Below, one piece after another: positions 34,861-46,859 of a stretch of DNA of 64,000 nucleotides. Made by a program: the position numbers and the translations under genes. The notes beneath the pieces were generated by a model, which saw nothing but the letters and a program-made list of their open reading frames with translations, was not told where the DNA came from and ran no database searches. Origin of the DNA: Plasmodium coatneyi (taxonomy: Eukaryota > Apicomplexa > Aconoidasida > Haemosporida > Plasmodiidae). Within the stretch, counting starts at the first letter, position 1; every line of letters starts with the position of its first letter. The stretch spans positions 558,001 through 622,000 of the forward strand of contig NC_033562.1 in the NCBI RefSeq assembly GCF_001680005.1. The letters are read 5' to 3'.

Positions 34861-37333
34861 TTTGCTAAACGGGAAATCGACCGTTTCGTGTACCGGCACC
34901 TATGCATGTAATATGTGCTGCCGTGTGCGTGGTCAGTCAATTTTGCTTTATTTAAAATTTTTTTTTTTTTTTATTCATTTTTTACTTTCGCTTGTATGTT
35001 TACACTTGAGGAAGGCTTACACCTGCGCCTTCACAAACTGGGTGTTCACCTGGTCGTGCTTTAAAAACCGCAGCTGATGTCACAACAGTGAGGTTCCCCC
35101 GAAAGGTGCTGTTCTTTTCTTACTCTATGTTTAACGGATCACTACATAGAACAGAAGGACACCTTTAACGAGGTCATCCAACTTTGGTGAAACGGTCGAA
35201 TAAGTCACAGGGCACACAGCTAGGCACCTTTCCACCTCATGCCGTATCGACGTGAGGGCAGTTTTCCAGCACTTCCTTTAATTTAACAATAAGGAGAAAA
35301 AAAAAAAAAAAAAAATTAATTTGGGAACTACACTACTTTTTCCACCAGTTGTATTGATCAAAAATTACACATGCCAAAACGTAAAATACAAAATTGGCAA
35401 ATCTGCGTTTTGGGATTTTTTTTTTAACACAAGAGGGCAACGTGCCGTTCCGCTGATATGTGTACGGCACTCTCCTGTGTCGTCCTTTTGGGGAGAAAAA
35501 AAGCACGCAAAAATAACATCCCGCGTTTTGCAGCTTTGTGGAGCTTGTTTAATCACGCCCTTTTTTCGCTCGCCCCGCTGTTGCCGCTCTTTTCCCACTG
35601 TGACCCACCTTCTGTCCCGCTTCCTGCAAGATTCGCAGGTACTACATGGCCCCCCTTTGCGAGCCACTGTTCCAACAAGGTTATTCCCACGCATGCGTGT
35701 ACATATACGTATTATACATATTTTACATATTATACATATATGTGTGCAAGCGACCTTCTGTGCGGCCACTTCAAAAAGAGGACATCTGCAGTGCATACAT
35801 ATGCGAAGTATTAACGCCCCCGTGGGTTTATGCCATACTTGTACACGTCCACCTATACAACCCCAACCACCTCCTTCATGTGCATTATTTCACCACTTTT
35901 TTTTTTTTTTAACTTTGAATGTGTCCCATTATGTTCTGTTTAAAACGCCTCGCTGATAGTTTCCCACCGAGTCCGCTTTTTTTTTGCTTTTTCCCGCGTT
36001 AATTTATTTGGTTTTTCGCTTTTTCGTTGGTTTGAATTAGTTTACGTGGTATATATATATATATATTTTTTCCTCCTACACTGTGCAGGCGATTTTTTGC
36101 GCCATCAACCAGTTGCGTAGCTGTTCCACAGCGTAATTAAGCTGAAAGTTGCTCCCCACTAGGCCCTTTTGCTCCCCGTTTGTTTCATCGTCAGCCTGTT
36201 CGTAGCCACCCCCTGATGGTGCGATTTATTTTATCCTTCCATCCATTGTTCACTAATTAACTGCCAATCGAACCCCATCGCTTTACCGACTGTATATAAT
36301 TTAACATCCCCCGAAGAGGATAAGCCAAAAAAAGGCGTAATTCTCTAATTTTTACTCTCCTATGAACACATATGTACACACCCCTCTTATGTCTACAGTG
36401 GCATATCCCTTTAACAAAATTCATTGAACAGCGCTGCACATGTTTTTGTGTTATTCCCAATTTCGAGGTTGTATGTGTATGAACATGTGCCAGCTCGGCT
36501 TTGTTATATTCCTGTACTGATATGTTGTGATTAATTTTTTAGTGGTCCCCGCGTGCTGCAAAATTTGTCTTTTCACCATCTTATGCGTCATTTGTTTGGC
36601 AGTCCTCGCGACGCCGTTTGGAAAAAAATATAGCTTGCATATTCCCACAAGGAGTTAGCACCCACGTCATCGTCCACGAATTTGCCATATTACGAGGTTC
36701 CCTACACACCACCGCCAACTGCATGCACACAAACATACACACGCGTTGTGCGTGCGGATAGACAGTTGGACCAACGTATTTCAGACGTACATATTAAAGG
36801 ATAGCAGAGCATTAACGACAAAGTTTTTTTCTTTGCCTCCCTCCTTTTTTTTTTTTTTTTTGTTGTTGTAATAAGAGAAAGAGACACACGAAAAACGATG
36901 TGCCGTTGCCAGTGAGCCAATTTCCATCACAAATAGGGAGTTATAAAAGGTACCAAAAAAAAAAAAAAAAAAATCCATGCGAAATGTTCTTGCGTAAATT
37001 TGTCCCAATTTGGCATGCAAATTTTTTGTGCCCAGTGCTCACTAGCGAATTTACGCGAAGAGCCCAGTTAACAAAACTGTGAAAAATTGAGTAAGCCAAA
37101 GTTACGCTAACGCGTACAGAGACAAATCGAGCAAGGGCGAAAAAGCACGCGCAGGAAGCACGGCGAGTGGACATTCCCCCTGCGAGGTGTTCCCATCAGA
37201 CCAAGGAGGAAAAAAGTGAAAAAAAAAAAAGCGAAACGAACAAGCAAACACAACAAACAAATAACACAACCAGATAACATTATCGACAGTCCACTCCAAC
37301 AGCGCCCCCGACAAAGACCTCGTGCGCTGAACG
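34861..37333. other. divergent promoter region between thioredoxin-like gene and PP-beta
   Basis: About 2.5 kb between two starts. Contains short A and T runs (35297-35315, 36846-36860, 36956-36973), a TA stretch at 36051-36066 and a microsatellite-like ATAC/TATA region near 35700-35745. The A-rich 37200-37330 block is probably the PP-beta leader. Frames up to 211 codons occur but carry homopolymers and no domain. Confidence 0.55.
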
Positions 37334-38967
37334 ATGAGCAACTGCCTTGTGCCCAGTCGAGACTGCCAACTCAAGGACACCCATAACTTGGAAGGTAACC
37401 CCAAACGGTCGAACCAAAGCAACAAAAGCAACCAAACTAGCCAAAACGACAACTCATATATGGAAAAAAAAAAACAGGCAAAAAGCAGCGAAAAGAAGAC
37501 CCATTCGCCTGAACAGGTCAGGCAAAAAGGGGAGAAAAATTATGAACAGTCAGAAAAAAAAAAAAAAATTGTCAAACGATGAAAGAGTCCAAGTTTCAAC
37601 CTGCGAAACATTCGTTAATGAAGATAATTACACAACGTACGAGAATTTGTCTGTTAAGGAGCTGAGTGATGAGGAAGTCATTTCGGAGAATGAATACAAC
37701 AAGAAAATTAAGCAATCTCAGAATGGTCTACTTATAAGCAAAGAATTTTACGATTTTCTCGTAAGCAACGATGATGACCAGGCGAATGGAAAGTGCACAA
37801 AAAATGACGCGCGTTTTGAAGAGCTCGTTCAGAATGAGGCGAATTCTCCTCCCGCCGCTTGTTCCACAAAAGTTTCACACAATGTAGACGAATGGATTAA
37901 CAAATTGTTAAAGTGTGAGCTGCTTCACATGGAGGAAGTAAAGCTCATGTGCACACTGCTCAGGGACATCCTAAAGGAGGAGCCCAACTGTGTGCAAGTC
38001 AGCGTCCCCGTGACCGTCGCGGGGGATATACACGGCCAGTTTTACGACCTCCTGGAGTTGTTCCATATAGGTAAGTGCGAAATGAGGAGGGAAGGACTAG
38101 GCAAACCCTTCAGCATTCGTGTGATTAGTAATTAATGACGAGGTGTGCCAGGAGGTGCGTACAAGTATACCCAGTTTGTGTATGCCCACCTTGGACGTTT
38201 TCCACATTCAGCTTTCCGCCCCTTCCCCCTCAGGAGGATTCCCGCCGGACGTGAACTACCTCTTCCTGGGCGACTACGTAGACAGGGGGTACTACTCATG
38301 TGAGTGCTTCTGTCTGGTGGCCTGCCTCAAGATAAAGTACCCCAGCAGAGTGACCATCCTAAGAGGGAACCACGAAAGCAGACAAATAACCAAGGTGTAC
38401 GGGTTTTACGATGAGTGCATGAGGAAATACAATGGAGACTACAACGCCTGGAGGTACATAACGGACGCCTTCGATTATCTGCCCCTCACAGCCATTATTG
38501 GCAACCAAATTTTCTGTGACCATGGAGGAATTTCTCCCTATTTGCACACCATTAATCAAATTAATGACTTAGATAGATTTAAGGAAATCCCGCAGGATGG
38601 TCCTATTTGTGACTTACTTTGGAGTGACCCTGCTGGACCTGAGGATGGAATCATTGAAGGTTGGAAAGCATCTCCTAGGGGTGCTGGTGTTGTCTTTAGC
38701 GAAGAGAGGACGAATGCCTTTCTTCGACAGAATAAGCTTAGTTGTATATGTAGGGCTCATCAGCTGGTTCAGGACGGCTTTCTATGGATGCACAATGATA
38801 AGGTGGTCACAATATTTAGTGCTCCTAATTATTGCTATAGGTGTGGCAATTCCGCCTCTCTGATGCTCGTCGATGAATACATGGAAAAGGACTTTGTCAC
38901 CTTTAACACAGCTCCCCTAAGGGCCAACGCGAAGGCTCTGAGGAGGAACGTGGGCTACATGTTGTGA
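37334..38967 (+). CDS. protein phosphatase beta (PP2A-like catalytic phosphatase), apparent frame break
   Basis: Two coding exons, 37334-38070 and 38234-38967 (donor GTAAGT, acceptor CAG, phase 1). The PPP-family catalytic core is complete: GDIHGQ, GDYVDRG, GNHE, DHGGISP, WSDPAGP, the RAHQ loop and SAPNYCYRCGN. It resembles type 2A more than type 1. It ends in GYML where PP2A ends in DYFL, so tail methylation is doubtful. The N-terminal extension of about 190 residues is Asn/Lys/Ser/Gln-rich. The frame from ATG 37334 stops at 37582, while the downstream frame has its first ATG at 37542; deleting one A from the 15-A run at 37554-37568 would join them into 489 residues. The short alternative is 420. 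P. falciparum PP-beta is about 466 (recalled). Either a sequencing indel or a start at 37542. Confidence 0.9.
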
Positions 38968-40210
38968 GGGTCAAACTTCTACCAGCATAACGGCCATATG
39001 AGCTGCCATTGAGGAACTCGTCCATGTGGGAAGTAGCCCTCCTTTTATTCTGACAACGCAGGTATAGCAATAATACCTCTTAGTTGTTTCTCCCCCTCAT
39101 ATGTCATACTTAAGAGCCCCCGTCTGTACAGCGTTGCGCATACAATTGGCATGTGTGTTGAGCTACCCACGCGGAGTCCAACAGGGGAAGGCAACCACAA
39201 AAGGGTAAAACTGACACACAACGGGAAGCTGTCGGGGGAAAATCCTTTTCATTATGCCCACCACCTCGAGGGTAGTTCCCCCCCTGTAGGACGTACCGTG
39301 CCTTCTAAATCGGCTGATCCTGCTCGGGCGGTTAGATTTGCCATGTTGGTACGTCAAACAGAACAGGGTGCAAGTGGCCAAGGTTCTGGAAGAGAGGGGC
39401 TTGTCCGCGAACATAAAATCGCACCCGTTTGTACGCCTCCCGGCGGTGTGTATATGTGTCAACAGGTACATGCACACATATATATACATATATGTTTATA
39501 TTTTTTTATCATTTTTTTCCCTTTGGCGCCCCTTCCACTGCCACTTACCTGTTCGTCCATGTGCAACGTTTAATTTTTTTGTTTTGTTTTGTTTTGTTGC
39601 CCCCCTCTCCACAATATACCTTGTGCAAGCTAAAAAATGAGCCCTCTTTTTTTTTTTTTTCTTGTGATGAATGTTGTGTAGCTGCGCTTTTCTCGGCGAA
39701 GGAGTGCCCTGCCCCCTACTCGGCCCTTTCAAGGACCATTTTGAATTAAATAATTGTCACCATTTTGTTTAATTACCCGTGAGGGGGGATCTAGCCCCGT
39801 TTTGCAGTTCGGCCAAGAGTGGCAGATCAAAGTGGGAAAAAAAAAACAAACAAACAACACTGCTAATGTGGCCCCCTTTGAGATGCACAATGGCGTGAAA
39901 GAAGGTTTGCTTAACGCCTAGGGGATGGGATTTTTTTTTTTTATTTTGCTCTCTTCACTTTGGGGTATTTGCCAGGTGGCACCTCCACTTCGGCTAGCAA
40001 GCACAGCGCAGCAAGGTCATACCCCCGTTCAGCGATATACCAAGCGGAATTGTAACTGATGAGCTGTGTGATAAGGAGAACTTCACCGTTTTGTACTCCC
40101 CCCCCCTCGGGCGTATGATCACATGGGACATTTTTCGCGTGGCAGGAAGTCTCCAAAGGTGCATCCCTTAGAGGATTGCGCGTCCCGAGGAGCTGACACA
40201 CCTTGTGCAT
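38968..40210. other. intergenic region between PP-beta and ProRS
   Basis: About 1.2 kb between two genes on the same strand. T-runs lie at about 39645-39660 and 39929-39940, and a TTTTG repeat lies at about 39577-39597. No gene is recognised; it should hold the PP-beta 3' end and the ProRS promoter. Confidence 0.55.
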
Positions 40211-41785
40211 ATGATGTTCTGTTCACTTGTGCTGCTCCTGCACATAGCGAATTACCTCCGTGCAGTGCAGACAGTGCACATAGAAAAAGGGGCATTCTTA
40301 TTACCTCTGGTACCCTTGAATAGAGGCAGAGGAAGAGCGAACCGCGTAGGTGTGTACACAAACAACAACCACTCATGCATGGGCTCTGAATTCATTTTCA
40401 ACAGAATCTGTAACGATACCGAAAAGAAGAACGGAGACAAAGCAAGCGAATTGTTGCAGAGAGCAAACTACATAAAAGATGTTAACGGTTTGTACAACTT
40501 CCTTCCCCTTGGATATAAGTCGATCGAGAAGCTCATCCAGTTTTTAAATATCCACCTGAAGAGAGTCAATTCGCATTGTCTTTTTATGTCCATTCTGCAA
40601 GCCAAGAAATGGTGGAACATTTCAGACCGCGCCAAATTGTACAGCGATGAATTCTTATATGTGTACAAGCAAAAGCAGCAAAAGGGTGACAACATAAACA
40701 AAGTTAATGATGCTGCAGTGACAAAAAAAAAAATGGAAGACGATGGACTGATCCTAAGTCCCACGTGTGAAGAACAGGCAATCTCCCTAATCAACCAAGT
40801 GTACAACGAAAACATACCAGCCAAATCACTTCCCTTGTTAATCCATCAGTTCAATTACAAATTCAGAAATGAAAAAAGGCTAGAAAAAACGCTTTTCAAA
40901 AGTAAGGAGTTTTTGATGAAGGATGGCTACTCCTTTCACAGCAGTGACAATTGTCTGAATGAAACTTATGAAGCATATAAAGAATGCTATGAAAAAATTT
41001 TTTCCGATTTGAAGTTACCATTTAAGGTTACGAAAAAAAGAAAAGTGGACAAAATGAATGCACTGGAAAGTCATGAATTTCAAGTGCTCTGTCGAGATGG
41101 GAAATACAAAGAAGCTGCACACATTTTTAAATTAGGAGATTACTACTCCAAGAAATTGGGTATAAAATACTTAAACAAACGGAATGAAAAAAATAATATT
41201 CTTATGGGTTCCTACGGAATTGGCATTTACAGATTGCTCTACTTTTTGGTCGACTCTTTTTACGATGATGAGGGCATCCGGCTGCCTGAGCAAATCGCGC
41301 CTTTCTCCGTTTACCTCATTCAGACCAATCAGAGGAGTAAGTACTCCGCCGCCAAAGTTGCAAAAATTGTGAAAATGGCCCAAGTGACCGACGCGGTAGA
41401 GACGACCAACGTGCCCAACGTGACAACGACCCCCCTCAACAGTAACGACGTCGAGTACGTCCTCACGTTGTGGGTCTACAACACATTTAAAAACTGCAAC
41501 GTGGACATATACTACGATGACACAGATTTACACCTGTCACGGAAGCTGAAAAATTGCGACTTGATAGGAGTCCCCAACCGAATTATAATAAATCTGAACA
41601 GCGAGCAAAGAAAGATAAAGGTCCCCCCTGATTTTTATAACTACATGGACAGAACGAATGCTATTCTTTCCAACAAGCTCTACATGACCTTTCGGGACGT
41701 CACCGTCGAGTACAAAAGTCGATTTTCTCCGGAAAAAAAAATTATGACAATTCATCAGTTGTTCAGGCAGTTCGGGCTCATTTAG
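40211..41785 (+). CDS. apicoplast (prokaryote-type) prolyl-tRNA synthetase
   Basis: The single exon encodes 524 residues from the ATG at 40211; the frame opens two codons earlier at a GTG. It attaches proline to tRNA-Pro. The class II catalytic core is of the bacterial type: motif 1 region around LYNFLPLGYKSIEKL, LILSPTCEEQ, motif 2 FRNEKR with FLMKDGYSFH, and motif 3 NNILMGSYGIGIYRL. A C-terminal anticodon-binding domain follows. The N terminus (MMFCSLVLLLHIANYL) is a signal sequence followed by a basic stretch (NRGRGRANR), the bipartite pattern for apicoplast import. The cytosolic enzyme of Plasmodium is the separate eukaryote-type ProRS. An Asn/Thr-rich insert lies near 390-425. In P. falciparum this gene also lies beside PP-beta (recalled). 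Confidence 0.9.
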   Translation: MMFCSLVLLLHIANYLRAVQTVHIEKGAFLLPLVPLNRGRGRANRVGVYTNNNHSCMGSEFIFNRICNDTEKKNGDKASELLQRANYIKDVNGLYNFLPLGYKSIEKLIQFLNIHLKRVNSHCLFMSILQAKKWWNISDRAKLYSDEFLYVYKQKQQKGDNINKVNDAAVTKKKMEDDGLILSPTCEEQAISLINQVYNENIPAKSLPLLIHQFNYKFRNEKRLEKTLFKSKEFLMKDGYSFHSSDNCLNETYEAYKECYEKIFSDLKLPFKVTKKRKVDKMNALESHEFQVLCRDGKYKEAAHIFKLGDYYSKKLGIKYLNKRNEKNNILMGSYGIGIYRLLYFLVDSFYDDEGIRLPEQIAPFSVYLIQTNQRSKYSAAKVAKIVKMAQVTDAVETTNVPNVTTTPLNSNDVEYVLTLWVYNTFKNCNVDIYYDDTDLHLSRKLKNCDLIGVPNRIIINLNSEQRKIKVPPDFYNYMDRTNAILSNKLYMTFRDVTVEYKSRFSPEKKIMTIHQLFRQFGLI

Positions 41786-42046
41786 TTTGTTGTTCCGCGT
41801 TCGGGTGGTCCACGTTTGGGGGATGCCCTCTTCAGCGCAGTTACACCGCAGTGTATTTTGCGCTAATTGGTGGACTGCTTCATTTGCTTAGTTCGCTTCG
41901 TCTTCCTCTTCTTTTCTTATTCTTTTTTTTTTTAGTCTGCGTTTGTGAGGTGGTCGACGCGAGCGAGGCCGCTGTTGTATCCCCCCCTCGTGTGCACACA
42001 CACAACCGACCAGTTAATTTGCCTTTTCCGCCACTTTGCAAACAGG

Positions 42047-42419
42047 TTACCTCCTCTTGTAAATGCAGGGAGCCAACAACTTGGAAACCTTCCTAATTCT
42101 CTTCTCATTCGCCGTGTAGGAAGCGTCGTCCTTTTTATTATTCTCAAAAAATAGCACATAAAAAAAATCGTCCAAATTTACCTGAACAGGAAAAAAAAAA
42201 AAAAAAAAAATATGCATTTTCGCTGTTCAGCTAGCCAAATGTGCGCATAGGCCTAATATGGACGCTTCTCCACACGGTTGTGCGCGTAAGAAAGGCTTAC
42301 CCTGTTGGTGACGGTAAAGCCGACATTCTTCATGAACTTCATGAACGCCTTGTAGTTTGTAAACCTGCTCACCACGTCGGCTATTATTAGGGTTGCCCTG
42401 GGGAAAAATAAAAAATGAA

Positions 42420-42450
<31 letters not shown>

Positions 42451-43611
42451 ACATGGAGAGAGCTGCCAAAGGGAATATGCAAACCACACATGGGGCAGCA
42501 AAATGGCTGCTAAAGTGGCGACACCTCAGTGCCCATAATTTTACCTTTTTTTAAGACACCGAAGTGCCTCAAATATAACTTTCGGCCAGTCCGTGTTCAT
42601 GAGACTCAGGCACAAGACGAAGCAATCGTATGAGTTGTCTGGGAGCGGCAACTCCGTTATGTTACAAATTGTGACATGCTCATTGAGCTGAATTAAATCA
42701 TAGGAAGTTACGGACCAACCGTTCAACGCTTGGGCTATTTCCGCCTCTCCGCATCCCAAGTCTGCTATTTTACTTTTTTTTGTAAAATTTTTTTTTAAAT
42801 GGTTTATTATTACATGAACGGGATTTTGGGGCCACTTATTCTTCTGATTTCTGTACCCCGAATGGTAAATGTTGAAAATATTTTTTGTTTCCTTCAACTT
42901 CTGTTGCACAGTGTCACTTTTGTTGGTGTACATGTACTCATTAATGTATCTGAACAGGGACGAGTTCACTATTTCTTCTGGGTCTTGTGGGATTTTTTTT
43001 TTCTTCTTGTATTTTTGTTTTTTCTTTTCTCCATAATGGCTTTCGTATTGATCAGGGAAGAAGGCCCTATCGGTGGGATGGTTCCCATCAGTTCGATAAG
43101 CGAACCGACTGCTTGCCTCACATTCGTAGTTCCCTCGGTCAGCGACATTCTCTGGTGAAGGATCTCCATTTGGAATGTGTTGGGGGTGTGACTCGTTCTT
43201 CTCCCCCCCTTGGGCCTTCCCTCCATGATTCCTCTTTTTGGATAACTTTTTATTTATCCTTATTTTCTTCAAGACAGGAGCGACAAAATCTGACTTGGAT
43301 TTTTTCATCACCTTTTTGTTGTTCACTGGTGGGTGTCTGCCCCCCGTTTTTTTTTCCTTCTTCGCGAAATTTAATTCTGCGCATGGTTTGTCTGCATGCT
43401 GCATCTTCCCCTTGCTGTTGAGGAATTTACCACAAGACTGAGATAATTCCCCCACTTGTTTTGCCTCCTTCATTCTGTGCTTCTTAAAGGGTTTCTTTTT
43501 TTTTCCGCCATTTTTATTACCATCCTGACTCTTTTTCGTCCCCCCCTTACTACTTTTGAAGCCATCTTTTTTGACCCTTTTCAGTTTTGGGGAAACGTTC
43601 TGTTTGCTCAT
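42047..43611 (-). CDS. RRP8: RRP8-like rRNA-processing methyltransferase (3 exons)
   Basis: Exons 43611-42545, 42397-42301 and 42181-42047, phases consistent, total 432 residues. RRP8 (nucleomethylin) is a nucleolar SAM-dependent methyltransferase that modifies a base of the large-subunit rRNA. The first 210 residues are a lysine-rich, nucleolar-type extension. The conserved domain starts at about 225: SSLFRYINEYMYT, then the FNIYHSGYRNQ block, then motif I IADLGCGEAEIAQAL, motif II-like SYDLI and LPLPDNSYDCFVLCLSLM. Exons 2 and 3 supply IIADVVSRF, the KAFMKFMKNVGFTV strand and NLDDFFYVLFFEN, which the first ORF alone lacks. Intron 1 holds an AAAT microsatellite and intron 2 a poly-A/T tract. 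Confidence 0.92.
42413..42451. repeat. AAAT tetranucleotide microsatellite inside RRP8 intron 1
   Basis: About nine copies of a four-base unit (AAAT/ATAA) in the first intron of RRP8, immediately upstream of the exon 2 acceptor in the transcript sense, where it reads as TTTA repeats and forms the pyrimidine-rich tract. It is likely to vary in copy number between isolates. Confidence 0.85.
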
Positions 43612-45779
43612 TCTTCGTAAATGTGAAGCTGATGTTATTGATTACTTGGCATTATGCAGTTAAGCGTTCGAGCATCGTACCTTGAGTTAGCGGAGCATGG
43701 CTTTCCCGTTGTATGCTTTTTTTTTTTTTCTTAAATAAGGCTAGTTGAGTTTCTAATTGGGGACTGCTGCAGTTTCGCGATTGTCACCACGCAAATTTGA
43801 GCAGTCAGTATAAGCTCATTCGTAATTTTTTTTTTTTTTTATTATATATTTTTTTTTTTCTGCCTTTTTGTTCCATATCATCATTTTAAAATTGCTGCAT
43901 TTTATATGACATCGTATGTCCGCGGAACCCGTCGCTCGAAAAATGGGCAACGGAGCGGAGGAACCGTTTCCCATCAAAGGCGTTCCCCAATGCGTGCAAT
44001 TTTGCCGTGCCCTATGTATGACTACGTAAGTTCATATCGCCACATTTTATTTTTCTCAGCTACAAATTGAAAGGTAAACAGTACGAAGGGTCTTATTCCT
44101 CCGTTTAAAAGATTTCTACATTGGGAGTAAAACTTAGAACCCCACACGCAGCGCATATATTAATGCAACCTGTACATTTATATTCATACATTTCACGCAC
44201 CGGCAATCTCCACTTCTCGGAGATTAGTTCTGCCATTTGGAAGAGTCACTGCCATAGGTAAATATGCCCTTTTAATATGTTGGCAAATGAACTTTACATT
44301 TTTTTGAATATACGTTCATGAGAAACGTATGTGTTTTTTTTTTCTTCTTTTTTTGGTGAGGTGAAAAGGCAGGTGCATATTATAAATGCAATTTTATATT
44401 ATACGTATCTCCCCGTGGGAAAAGGGCAAAAAAAAAAAAATTAAAACATATGCTGTGGAAATGTACCTGTCCATGTATGCATACGGAAAAGGGTTTTCTA
44501 CGAATGGGAGAGATGCCATTATTATGAGATACCCCCAAAGACCTGTCTTAAAGGGGAAACCATGCACATTTCGGGTAGCAGCGATGCGCCGGGGGAAAAA
44601 AAAAACCTACGTTTAATTTGACCGTCACTGTACTGTTTTGTGTGTTCCATTTGGTATTCTTTCTTATCACTTAATGCGTAACGTGTCATTTGAAGTTGAA
44701 AGAGAACATGTATATTTTTAATGGGAAAAGAAAAAAAAAAAAAAGGGCTTCTGTTAGCAAATTTTGAAAAAAGAATTATTCGCGAGAAAAACCGATCGGT
44801 CGAGGCGTCTAACTGGATCATGTAGATATGCATCATAAGCACATGATGAAGATTTTTTTTTTTTTTTTTTTTTGAGTCATTGGTATAGTGTGTACAGTTC
44901 CCCGTGATAGCATAACTGAGTAGCCATTTCGAATTTTTTTTTTTTTTTTTTTTTTTTTTTCTGAACTGTTCATACATTTTTAGACATTTTTTCTGAACAT
45001 GCATGTTTGCATGCCAAAAAAAGTATGAACAGTTCATGCAGTTGTGCATATGTTAGGGGGACCCCGCAAAAGTGTCCACATGGCGTGGGCAACGAAAATG
45101 GTCTGAAAAAGTCCAAAGAGGCGACTACATTTCGAATGTGAAATAAGCGAAACTGGCATGGTGAGTTATGTTCATTTTGCTTGCTTTGTTTGTTCTGTGT
45201 TGCTTTTATGTTCTTTCAGCTTGTTCCACTTGTTTCAAATTGCTTTTATTTGTATTTATTTGTTTTCACTCGTTTTTTTGTTGCTTCCCCATTTTTTCCC
45301 TTCCTTCACTTGTTCACTTTTGAGCGCGTTTGTTCTCGCCGCCTGCTCACTTTTGAGGAAGGGCTCAAAAAAATCCTGGGCGTTGTGCCAACCGCGGGGT
45401 TAAAACTGCGCGTGAGGGAGACCGACTGAAGAGAAGCAAAAAAGGACAAAAAAAGGGGAAAAAAGAGACGCAAAAGAAAGGAAAAAAAAAGTGCAAAAAA
45501 AAAAAAACCTTCATTTAAAAAATAACGACTTCACTTTAAAGGAACAAATAAAAAAGTACCATTCGCAAAAAAAAATAAGCTACACCAAATCGGATTAATT
45601 TAAAACCAATTAAGCTGCCCTCTCAACGAAGGTGACTGGCCAAGTAGTAACCACGCGAACCGCGGGATCCATGCAATTGTTTTGAAGAGCCACCCCGCGG
45701 ACACAAGCACAGGCGTATACACAGACGCGATCTACATACACCACGACGAGGCATAACCCCCCATCACCCCCGTGACAAA
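43612..45779. other. divergent promoter region between RRP8 and membrane-protein gene
   Basis: About 2.2 kb upstream of both neighbours. T-runs at 43827-43840, 44853-44873 and 44934-44960 (27 T) and A-rich blocks at 45430-45600. The A-rich block before 45780 is a likely leader. Frames here are poly-lysine or poly-phenylalanine shadows; no gene is supported. Confidence 0.55.
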
Positions 45780-46859
45780 ATGGAGGACCACAAACCAGCC
45801 TGTTCGGGCTTCATAATTAGCCTGCTCTTCTACGTATGCTACATCTTCTACTTCGGGTTGTACTGCTACGAAATGATGTATATCTTCTCTTCCAAAATGG
45901 ACTATTTCATGCTCTGCCTTCTGCTAATCACAAGCATGCTGTCCATCTCCTTGGCCTCCACGGGATTAATGTACACGTCCTTCTTTCTAGTGATCGTCAT
46001 ATCTTTAGTGGAAATAAACGAATACAAAAACTCTTCCTTTGGAAGTGTAATGGATGAGGAGTTTAGCAAAGTGTTTTTAATTGTTCGATTATTTTCCATC
46101 ATTAATTTCCTGCTATTTTACTACTTGCACATAAAGAACCTCAAACAGAAGACACGGGTAGACTTGGCCAAGGCAAAGTCAAGTGAGAAGAAGACACAGA
46201 CGGTGCATGAAAGGAACTCATCGGAATACAAAAATGGCGATTTAAGACACGGCGCCACAATACCTGTTGGTGGAAAGTCAATCCAAGAAGTTGTTACGCA
46301 CAAACATACGCAAGATAATGAGGACCCATCGAAGAAAACACAAGTGATTGAAGGATATATATTAAAACATGTGACCATTCCGATTATACAAAAGGATGAG
46401 AGGCCTCCTCCTCCAGCAATGTCCAGTCAACAGAGTAAAGTGTTTGAAGCCCCCCCTCACCATCTTCCATACAGCCACTACAGCGTCAAAAGTGTAGATG
46501 GTAATGCACACGGGTTGGGAGCTAATCAGCCACTGAGCGGTGGCACCTTTGTTGATAACAGCTTGGACGAGACTTACAGAAGGCAGTATACCTCCCCGTG
46601 GGTAGTGCCCAAGAACAGCAACAACAACACCAACAACCTGTATGGAAACGATGTTCCTTTCACAGGGGGGGAAAGTCAACATTTCAGTAGAGCCCCCTAC
46701 GGAAATGCAACTGCTAGTGCTTGCTATAATGGCGTCTTGAACGCATACCCTGCGAATAGGTTGCCCGAAGATAAGGATCCATACCAATATAGGTCTCACC
46801 AAATGGGGGCCTACCAATCAGGGGGCTACCCATCGGGGGGTTACCAAGCGGGGGCATAA
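45780..46859 (+). CDS. tetraspan membrane protein with Gly/Tyr/Gln-rich tail, unknown function
   Basis: The single exon encodes 359 residues. Four hydrophobic segments occupy the first third: about 9-32, 40-60, 65-82 and 100-120, with very short loops, reminiscent of four-helix membrane proteins such as the MARVEL fold (shape only, not a proven relation). There is no separate signal peptide. The remaining 230 residues are hydrophilic; they carry a Lys/Ser-rich part, a proline patch (DERPPPPAMS) and an ending with repeated Gly-Gly-Tyr units (SGGYPSGGYQ). I do not recognise the family beyond Plasmodium. The four helices and soluble tail suggest an anchored scaffold in a membrane such as the pellicle (inference). 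Clean ATG context and codon use support a real gene. Confidence 0.85.
   Translation: MEDHKPACSGFIISLLFYVCYIFYFGLYCYEMMYIFSSKMDYFMLCLLLITSMLSISLASTGLMYTSFFLVIVISLVEINEYKNSSFGSVMDEEFSKVFLIVRLFSIINFLLFYYLHIKNLKQKTRVDLAKAKSSEKKTQTVHERNSSEYKNGDLRHGATIPVGGKSIQEVVTHKHTQDNEDPSKKTQVIEGYILKHVTIPIIQKDERPPPPAMSSQQSKVFEAPPHHLPYSHYSVKSVDGNAHGLGANQPLSGGTFVDNSLDETYRRQYTSPWVVPKNSNNNTNNLYGNDVPFTGGESQHFSRAPYGNATASACYNGVLNAYPANRLPEDKDPYQYRSHQMGAYQSGGYPSGGYQAGA

Noticed and set aside
35321..35956. 211-codon plus-strand frame between the thioredoxin-like gene and PP-beta
   Set aside because: Long, but without domain or start context, and overlapping frames on the other strand are equally open; treated as chance.
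44522..45049. 175-codon minus-strand frame
   Set aside because: Poly-lysine segments from two T-runs dominate it.
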